Shown here: in pieces, positions 7,973 through 12,805 of the stretch | Layout: each line of letters opens with the position of its first letter | How positions within the stretch are numbered: the stretch's first letter is position 1 | NCBI GenBank assembly: GCA_041740975.1 | Contig: JBGSKV010000051.1 | Coordinates: 1 to 12,805, forward strand | Direction of reading: 5' to 3' | Origin: JBGSKV01 sp041740975 | GTDB taxonomy: Bacteria > Bdellovibrionota_B > Oligoflexia > Oligoflexales > JALZUQ01 | DNA length: 12,805 nucleotides | Notes under the pieces: model-generated | The model's input: only the letters and a program-made list of their open reading frames with translations | What the model was told of the DNA's origin: nothing | The model's database searches: none | Translations under genes and position numbers: made by a program

Positions 7973-7978
7973 AGAGGA
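7973..7978 (+). promoter_or_regulatory. Ribosome binding site of nuoI
   Basis: AGAGGA is 4 nt before ATG 7983 in the 27-nt gap after nuoG. This gap has an AT-rich T-run but no stem before it, so it does not look like a terminator. nuoI therefore appears to be read in the same transcript with independent initiation. Confidence 0.6.
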
Positions 7979-7982
7979 ATTT

Positions 7983-8582
7983 ATGGGCATAGTAAAAGTT
8001 GCAAATCCACCCGACGATAGCAATATCTTTAAGTTGGGGTTTGGCTATGTTTGGGCAATCATCAAAGGTTTGCAGTTCACGTTAACAACCATGTTGAAGC
8101 AGCTTTTCGGGTTTGAAAAATCCGAAACTCTCGAGTGGCCAGAAAAACCCGTGACTTATAGCGAACGCTTTAAAGGTAAACATTTTTTAACTCGTCGTGA
8201 AGATGGCCAGATCCGCTGCACCGCATGTTTTTTGTGTGCGACCAATTGTCCAGCCGAATGTATTCATATCGAAGCCGGCCAACATCCCGAAAACGAAATT
8301 GAGAAGTTTCCAGTCCGATTCGAGATCGACATCCTGCGCTGTGTCTTCTGCGGATATTGTGAAGAGGCTTGCCCAGTGGACGCGATCCGCCTTGGACCAG
8401 AATACGCGATGGCTTCGACCGACGGCGCCAAGTGGGTTTACACAAAAGAATATCTATCTGATCGCCCCGAACTCCAGGGTGGCCTTCATTCTGTTAAACC
8501 CGAGAACGACAAACACTCCACGGTTGATCAGCCTTTGCCGGCTGAAAAATACCGGACGGAAGTTGTGCATGGCGACCATTAA
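7983..8582 (+). CDS. nuoI: NADH-quinone oxidoreductase subunit I (2x[4Fe-4S] ferredoxin)
   Basis: A 199-residue 23-kDa subunit (TYKY homologue) that holds clusters N6a and N6b and hands electrons to N2 in NuoB. The two ferredoxin motifs are complete: C79-x2-C82-x2-C85-x3-C89-P and C120-x2-C123-x2-C126-x3-C130-P. The N-terminal part (about 14-45), FKLGFGYVWAIIKGLQFTLTT, matches the amphipathic helices that lie on the membrane next to NuoH. The C-terminal tail after about residue 160 is polar and variable. In most bacteria nuoH lies between nuoG and nuoI; here nuoI follows nuoG directly, and no nuoJ follows. Confidence 0.96.
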   Translation: MGIVKVANPPDDSNIFKLGFGYVWAIIKGLQFTLTTMLKQLFGFEKSETLEWPEKPVTYSERFKGKHFLTRREDGQIRCTACFLCATNCPAECIHIEAGQHPENEIEKFPVRFEIDILRCVFCGYCEEACPVDAIRLGPEYAMASTDGAKWVYTKEYLSDRPELQGGLHSVKPENDKHSTVDQPLPAEKYRTEVVHGDH

Positions 8583-8611
8583 GCTGAGTTCTTTAACCTG
8601 GCAGGTGTTTT

Positions 8612-9793
8612 GTGAAATTTGACTTATTTCACTCTATCGGCCGCATTGATGAAATCAATCCGCGCCTGTCCGACTCGCAAGTGTTTGAGAATTTTCTGGT
8701 GCAAGCCGAGTTAGCCGACGCATTGGGATTTGGCACTGTTTGGGTAGCTGAGTCTCACTTCTCATCGGAAGTACAAAAAACAAATACCGACCCCGTTATT
8801 CCGAACTACAACGGCGAAGTCGGACTCAATAGCGATAGCTGCCAGTTAGCACACCTCATCTTCAGTCGGACGCAACGCATTGGCTTTGGTACGGCTATTT
8901 ACAACATTGTCGGCGGCAACGGCGGACCCATAGGTGCGGCCGATCGTATACGATCGCTTGCTTTTTTGAATCAACTGCAAGCTAGTCCCCGCCGCTTGGA
9001 TATCGGTATCGCACAAGGTCGGTTTCCCTATATTAATCGGCCATTTGGTATTTCACCACGTGATGATGTCGAAAAAAAATATTGGTCCGTGTATCAACGC
9101 ATTATTTTTTTGGAGGCACTGGAAATATTTCTGCGATTAAGCCACGGTGAAACTCTGGCAAGCCAGCAAACTCGAAATTATGATCTTGCTCACGCGTCTT
9201 TCACTCCGGCGGGAAAACCAACTTTGGACGTGAGTCAAAACGATCGCATTTACAAGCGTAGATGGGAATTTGAAAAGCTTAAACTGGTTCCTCAGATACC
9301 CAGTCAGGCTATGCCAAATTTTGTTTTGGGATCCACAGATCCCCTCGCGCATACACTTGCTATGAGTATTTGTGACGTTGATATCTTCAACTTGTCGTTC
9401 ACTCCCCCCGACAAGATCAATACCATTCATGCCGAATTTAATGAGGTATGCCAAAGCCCTCGCCGCCCCTGGAGCCGCGATCGCCTCCCCCGTACTGTCC
9501 TCGTATTTATTGATAAAGACGAGAAAAAGGCGCAAGAGCTTGCCAATCAGGCATTTGACATATACATCAGTGCCATGCAAGGCACTGTCGCCTTTCCTCC
9601 CAAAGAGGCTCTCATGCAGCGCGCCCTTATTGGCAATGCCGATAGCATCCTCGAGCAGTTGTCGCCAGGAAGTCGTTATGACTTTCGGTCCGATGATCGC
9701 TTAATGCTATGGTTTGAATTTGGCGAGTCAAGCAATGAGAGAATCTGTGAGCGAATGCAGTATTTTAGTGAAAAAGTAATGCCCCATGTCTAA
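8612..9793 (+). CDS. LLM-class (luciferase-like) flavin-dependent oxidoreductase
   Basis: A 393-residue protein of the bacterial luciferase-like fold (PF00296 family), TIM-barrel enzymes using reduced FMN or coenzyme F420. The N-terminal strand-loop pattern is typical: MKFDLFHSIG, then GFGTVWVAESHF (39-50), where relatives carry an AEHHF-like motif. Next come RIGFGTAIYNIVGGNGGPIGAADRI (89-113) and RRLDIGIAQGR (127-137). There is no signal peptide or membrane helix. The substrate cannot be read from the sequence: monooxygenase, desulfonation-type and F420-dependent roles all occur in this family. Translation starts at GTG with a weak AGG site. The gene begins 29 nt after nuoI with no terminator in between, and overlaps the next gene by 8 nt. 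It may be co-transcribed with the nuo genes, but that does not make it a complex I component. Confidence 0.85.
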   Translation: MKFDLFHSIGRIDEINPRLSDSQVFENFLVQAELADALGFGTVWVAESHFSSEVQKTNTDPVIPNYNGEVGLNSDSCQLAHLIFSRTQRIGFGTAIYNIVGGNGGPIGAADRIRSLAFLNQLQASPRRLDIGIAQGRFPYINRPFGISPRDDVEKKYWSVYQRIIFLEALEIFLRLSHGETLASQQTRNYDLAHASFTPAGKPTLDVSQNDRIYKRRWEFEKLKLVPQIPSQAMPNFVLGSTDPLAHTLAMSICDVDIFNLSFTPPDKINTIHAEFNEVCQSPRRPWSRDRLPRTVLVFIDKDEKKAQELANQAFDIYISAMQGTVAFPPKEALMQRALIGNADSILEQLSPGSRYDFRSDDRLMLWFEFGESSNERICERMQYFSEKVMPHV

Positions 9794-10778
9794 TCGACCT
9801 CCCAAAGCCAATCGCTCGCAACCCAATCAGTCGAGCAAATTGCAAAAATACACGTTTCGTATTGATAAAGGTCAGCACGAAGAGCGTCTGGATATAGCCC
9901 TGACCAAACTGATGCCAGACTTTTCGCGTCGTAAGATTCGCTCAGTCATCGATACGGGTGGCTGTTATATCAATAAGAAACGCGCTCGGACGAATTCGCG
10001 CAAAGTTCATCTTGGCGACATTATCCAACTCGAATTTAAAAACGAATCCATAAAGAAACGTCCACCAGTGGCCGGGATTACCAAAGAAGATTATTTGTAT
10101 GAAGACGATGAAATCATCGCAATCTGTAAACCTGCCGGCGTTGCTAGCCAAGCGACTCGCACCAATGCCAAGCAGCACGTGTTAGCACAAGTTAAGATGT
10201 TAGCTTTAGGAGCTTACACTCCGTATCTCATTCACCGCCTCGATCAGGAAACCTCTGGCGTTATGCTTATCGCCAAATCCAAAGAAGCTTCAGACACATG
10301 GAGTGCACTTTTTAAGGAACGCGCCATCGAAAAATATTATGTCGCCTTAGCTCGAGGGTTTCATCCCCGCAAAACAGCGACCATCAAAAATTATTTGACT
10401 CGCATCTCCGCCTCCACTGGCCTTGTCAAAATCGCCAAGCAGAAATCCGAGGGCGGGCGTATGGCCCACACCGACATCGAAATTTTGGATTATAATAAAA
10501 AATGGAATCTGTCGTACGTGAAGTGCCGAATTTTTACGGGACGAAGCCATCAGATTCGCGTGCACCTCAACTCAGTTGGGCTGCCTATCATTGGCGATAA
10601 AAAATATAACCGCGAACTCACCAGTGATTTGCCGGGAGCTTGCCAAGCGGCTGCCTCCATTCATCATTTTTTACATGCCAGCAAAATCGCCTTCATCCAT
10701 CCGAAAACGAAAAAACAAGTCGAAATCATTGCACCCGAACCTAAAGTTTGGCACACGTTCTTTAATTTATTTTCCTGA
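9786..10778 (+). CDS. RluA-family RNA pseudouridine synthase with S4 domain
   Basis: A 330-residue enzyme converting uridine to pseudouridine in RNA. A polar, Lys/Arg/Gln-rich N-terminal tail (1-25) precedes an S4 RNA-binding domain at about 33-85, RLDIALTKLMPDFSRRKIR onward. The catalytic domain starts near 103. The signature HRLDQETSGVML (150-161) contains the catalytic Asp153. The second conserved segment, TGRSHQIRVHLNSVGLPIIGD, runs from 251 to 271. Length fits the RluC/RluD group, which act on 23S rRNA, but the target uridines cannot be assigned. The start overlaps the end of the flavin oxidoreductase by 8 nt and has no good ribosome site, suggesting translational coupling. The 3' end overlaps the convergent lipoprotein gene by 12 nt. 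Confidence 0.93.
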   Translation: MSNRPPKANRSQPNQSSKLQKYTFRIDKGQHEERLDIALTKLMPDFSRRKIRSVIDTGGCYINKKRARTNSRKVHLGDIIQLEFKNESIKKRPPVAGITKEDYLYEDDEIIAICKPAGVASQATRTNAKQHVLAQVKMLALGAYTPYLIHRLDQETSGVMLIAKSKEASDTWSALFKERAIEKYYVALARGFHPRKTATIKNYLTRISASTGLVKIAKQKSEGGRMAHTDIEILDYNKKWNLSYVKCRIFTGRSHQIRVHLNSVGLPIIGDKKYNRELTSDLPGACQAAASIHHFLHASKIAFIHPKTKKQVEIIAPEPKVWHTFFNLFS

Positions 10779-11222
10779 TTTTTTAGACTGTAGCTGCTGC
10801 TTGTATGCTTCTAGGCCACCTAGTATAGCTTCTGCAATTGTGTCGCAGTTCGGAGCACAGTTGTGGTTTTCCAGTTTTGGACGGCGGTAGAATCGGGAAC
10901 CAAGTGGTGCGGCGAAATCAATATACTTATCACCCGCTTTAAATGCAGCGTACGAATCGACAACCGCAAATTTTGGCACTTGCGTAGCACCATGACATTC
11001 GACGCACTTTTGCGCCCGCAAAACCGGCAAAAGAAATTGCCCATACGCTTGGATTTTATCGACATCGGTGTAACTGGAATACGAGTCTGTTTGGGCAACG
11101 TTATCATTAGCAGTTGAGCTGACATCCGGAAGTTTAACACTTTCGTATGAACAACCAACCAATGACATCAGGACGTACAATTTGGAAAACCACTTTTTCA
11201 AATTCAACTCGCTAAAAATCAT
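10767..11222 (-). CDS. Haem c-binding lipoprotein (single CxxCH), small
   Basis: A 151-residue exported lipoprotein. The N-terminus has basic residues (KK at 9-10), a hydrophobic run and a lipobox LVGC at 21-24; Ser at +2 suggests outer-membrane sorting. A Ser/Thr/Asp-rich linker (about 26-55) follows. Then comes a cytochrome c-like haem attachment site CVECH (73-77) in LRAQKCVECHGATQVPKF. No Met lies downstream to act as distal ligand. Instead there is a HNCAPNC segment (120-126) whose His120 could serve. I recall similar CxxCH...HNC modules in envelope lipoproteins of Bdellovibrionota; this is memory, not a search. Start choice is uncertain: the ATG lacks a clear ribosome site, and a TTG five codons downstream is an alternative. 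Electron transfer or redox sensing are possible; function is unknown. It is divergent from the PhoX-like gene. Confidence 0.75.
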   Translation of the reverse strand: MIFSELNLKKWFSKLYVLMSLVGCSYESVKLPDVSSTANDNVAQTDSYSSYTDVDKIQAYGQFLLPVLRAQKCVECHGATQVPKFAVVDSYAAFKAGDKYIDFAAPLGSRFYRRPKLENHNCAPNCDTIAEAILGGLEAYKQQLQSKKSGK

Positions 11223-11409
11223 AATGGGTTCAGGGATGTATCGGCATTTTGCGAATTTCTCATGAATACTGTTTGAATGTTACATTAAATCCTATTGTTA
11301 CAGGGCCTTACATTATTGGGTATGTGAAGTTTTTAGCCAATTCTTATGAATTTTTCGGTAGAATGTTCTTGTTACTGCGAAATTTAACGCGCAGATACAG
11401 GAGGCAAGG
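11223..11409. promoter_or_regulatory. Divergent promoter region between the haem lipoprotein and the PhoX-like gene
   Basis: An AT-rich 187-nt region that must hold promoters for both genes. For the lipoprotein (minus strand), TTGGCT (11335-11340) and AATAAT (11312-11317) lie 17 nt apart, a moderate sigma-70 match. For the PhoX-like gene, TAGAAT (11359-11364) could be a -10 about 45 nt before the ATG, but it lacks a good -35. Direct repeats TGTTACA (11278-11284 and 11296-11302) are 18 nt apart, and a related CTTACA occurs at 11307-11312. These could be an operator. Confidence 0.35.
11399..11404 (+). promoter_or_regulatory. Strong ribosome binding site of the PhoX-like gene
   Basis: A perfect AGGAGG lies 5 nt before ATG 11410. 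It fixes the start codon so that the Tat-type signal is at the extreme N-terminus, and suggests efficient translation. Confidence 0.75.
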
Positions 11410-12675
11410 ATGTCCATCAATCGGCGCAATTTCATTGCCAGCAGTTCAGGAGCCTTAACATTTGCTTCGACTCTTACATCGGCTTTCGGCGCGGCCACTC
11501 CTAGCTTTAAACAGCCAACTTTAGTTCCCGACAAGAATAAGCTCCTCAATTTGCCAGAAGGATTTCGGTATTCCATCATCGACAGAATGGGACAAATGAT
11601 GGACGACGGTTACGCTTCTCCAGGACTACCGGATGGTATGGCATGCTTTGATATAGGCGACAATAAGCTAGCATTGATGCGAAACCACGAACTCAACCCT
11701 TCGCAAAAAAGATTTTCGGCAGTGTTCCCTGCAAAACACATGCCCGAGGAAAGCTACGATAAGAATTCTTATGGCGGTGTGAGCCGAATAGTTTTTGACA
11801 AAACTTCGATGCGAATCTTGCGCAAAAACTTAGTTCTTCTCGGAACAAATATTAATTGCGCAGGCGGGCCATCTCCATGGGGTTGGCTAAGCTGCGAAGA
11901 AACCACGGTAAAAAACCATGGCTTTGTTTTTTTATGTGATCCCAAGGCCGATACCATTCAAAAGCCAGATAGAAAGGACTGCTATGGTCGTTTTCAACAT
12001 GAAGCCGTCTGTGTAGATCCCGAGACTTCTATTGCCTATTTGACTGAGGATACGTTCGACTCTTCTTTTTATCGTTTTGTCCCTAAGAACAAGAAGACTC
12101 CATTTGAAGGAGTCCTGCAAGCACTTGTCATTGAAAATCAGTCAAAACTTGCAACGGCAAAGTTAATGAAACCAGGGACGAGTTTGGAGGTTAGCTGGAT
12201 TGATATCGATGATCCGACTCCCGACATAGATTCGGTTCGATACCAGGCTCAGAAGAAAGGCGCTGCTGTTTTCGCACGAGGTGAGGGTATTTGGCGCCTG
12301 GAAAAATCTGTTTATTTTTGCGCAACGATAGGCGGCCCTAAAGAACGCGGTCAAATTTTTAGGCTCGATATTGGAAAAAACGGCAAAGACCGCTTAACTT
12401 TAGTGGCCCAAGCCGACCATTCGAACGATCTGGATATGCCAGACAACATCACCTTAACCACTTGGGGAGATGCCTACATTGCCGAAGATGGCCCCGGTGC
12501 AAATTTCATCCGGGTTCTGAAACCAGATGGTAAGATTCTCGATTTTGCGAAAAATGTAGGTGCCGCTTCCGAGTTTTGCGGAGTCTGTTTTACGCCAGAT
12601 GAGAATATATTATTTGTGAACCTACAAAATATTCACGCGACTTTGATGATTCAAGGACCATTCCAAAAATTTTGA
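11410..12675 (+). CDS. Tat-exported PhoX-like (DUF839) protein
   Basis: A 421-residue protein of the PhoX/DUF839 beta-propeller family. Known PhoX enzymes are Tat-exported phosphatases with an Fe3+/Ca2+ centre. The N-terminus has a twin-arginine motif NRRNFIA (4-10), a hydrophobic stretch and an Ala-rich end near AFGAA (25-29). Family-like segments follow in order: LMRNHE (89-94); NCAGGPSPWGWLSCEE (149-164), with C150 at the place of the PhoX metal-site Cys and the acidic CEE; GRFQHEAV (193-200); FARGEG (288-293); and YIAEDG (356-361). The end FCGVCFTPDENILFVNLQ (389-406) is also typical. It is shorter than characterised PhoX (over 600 residues), so phosphatase activity is likely but unproven. 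Its start is set by a perfect AGGAGG. It diverges from the haem lipoprotein gene. Confidence 0.85.
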   Translation: MSINRRNFIASSSGALTFASTLTSAFGAATPSFKQPTLVPDKNKLLNLPEGFRYSIIDRMGQMMDDGYASPGLPDGMACFDIGDNKLALMRNHELNPSQKRFSAVFPAKHMPEESYDKNSYGGVSRIVFDKTSMRILRKNLVLLGTNINCAGGPSPWGWLSCEETTVKNHGFVFLCDPKADTIQKPDRKDCYGRFQHEAVCVDPETSIAYLTEDTFDSSFYRFVPKNKKTPFEGVLQALVIENQSKLATAKLMKPGTSLEVSWIDIDDPTPDIDSVRYQAQKKGAAVFARGEGIWRLEKSVYFCATIGGPKERGQIFRLDIGKNGKDRLTLVAQADHSNDLDMPDNITLTTWGDAYIAEDGPGANFIRVLKPDGKILDFAKNVGAASEFCGVCFTPDENILFVNLQNIHATLMIQGPFQKF

Positions 12676-12686
12676 GAAACAATTAA

Positions 12687-12766
12687 GTGAGTGGCCTTCG
12701 GCTCTGGATTGGTGAACGGCCGCGGAGCGGCCGGATATCTAAATTTGCTCCGCCTTTCGCACTCAC
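12687..12766. repeat. Nested inverted-repeat structure after the PhoX-like gene
   Basis: The outer arms GTGAGTG (12687-12693) and CACTCAC (12760-12766) are perfect 7-nt inverted repeats. Between them lie a small GCC-TTC-GGC hairpin (12694-12702), a strong central hairpin, and GCTCCGCC (12747-12754), whose first seven bases can alternatively pair with GCGGAGC at 12722-12728. The whole could fold into a branched structure. It may be a dispersed intergenic repeat of REP type or a complex 3' end; copies elsewhere cannot be seen here. Confidence 0.4.
12717..12733 (+). terminator. GC-rich hairpin, possible terminator of the PhoX-like gene
   Basis: CGGCCGC (12717-12723) and GCGGCCG (12727-12733) form a perfect 7-bp GC stem around a 3-nt GGA loop, 41 nt past the stop codon. 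The sequence after it is AT-rich but has no proper T-run, so intrinsic termination is uncertain. It may equally act as a 3' stability element. Confidence 0.35.
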
Positions 12767-12805
12767 AGTTTTCAATTCTTTGGTTGATTGGTCCGGTTCT
12801 CCCGC

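Noticed and set aside
7956..7982. T-run after nuoG as an intrinsic terminator
   Set aside because: No stem precedes it, and a good ribosome site for nuoI follows immediately.
1..9685. Similarity between the first 20 bases of the window and 9668-9686 (aggaagtcgt...atgactt)
   Set aside because: The match is short and gapped, and the second copy is inside a well-conserved coding region, so it is best explained by chance.

Overview
The window looks like an ordinary stretch of chromosome from a Gram-negative bacterium with aerobic respiration. It has no tRNA or rRNA genes, insertion sequences, phage genes or CRISPR arrays. The Gram-negative inference rests on a type IV prepilin-like protein, a lipobox-bearing haem c lipoprotein, a Tat-exported PhoX-like protein and a NuoCD fusion. 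The lipoprotein resembles proteins I associate with Bdellovibrionota, but this placement is an impression and was not tested by a search.

Layout. Positions 59-2622 (minus strand) hold aspS (aspartyl-tRNA synthetase), followed downstream on the same strand by a single type IV pilin-like gene. Positions 2623-2901 form a divergent intergenic region with a plausible aspS promoter and, on the plus strand, a candidate 21-codon leader ORF whose stop overlaps the nuoCD start (ATGA). Positions 2902-8582 (plus) are a compact nuo operon in the order nuoCD-nuoE-nuoF-nuoG-nuoI. It encodes the NADH-oxidising and quinone-facing peripheral arm of respiratory complex I. nuoB and all the membrane-arm genes (nuoA, H, J-N) are absent from the window, so the complex must be completed from elsewhere.

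Positions 8612-10778 (plus) carry a luciferase-like flavin oxidoreductase 29 nt after nuoI and an overlapping RluA-type pseudouridine synthase. Positions 10767-11222 (minus) encode a small lipoprotein with one CxxCH haem-binding motif, convergent with the pseudouridine synthase. It is divergent from a Tat-exported PhoX/DUF839-like protein at 11410-12675 (plus). The last 130 bases hold a nested set of inverted repeats.

How the genes fit together. NuoE and NuoF take electrons from NADH. NuoG and NuoI carry them through Fe-S clusters to the quinone site, which is built partly by NuoD. All expected Fe-S ligands can be seen, including the optional N7 site in NuoG, although the NuoG C-terminal domain is much reduced. 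The remaining genes are housekeeping (aspS, rluA-type) or envelope functions. I see no clear evidence of an undescribed multi-gene system. The points most worth checking are the coupled leader ORF before nuoCD, the split complex I locus with its short N7-bearing NuoG, and the divergent haem lipoprotein/PhoX-like pair. No intergenic stretch exceeds about 300 bases.
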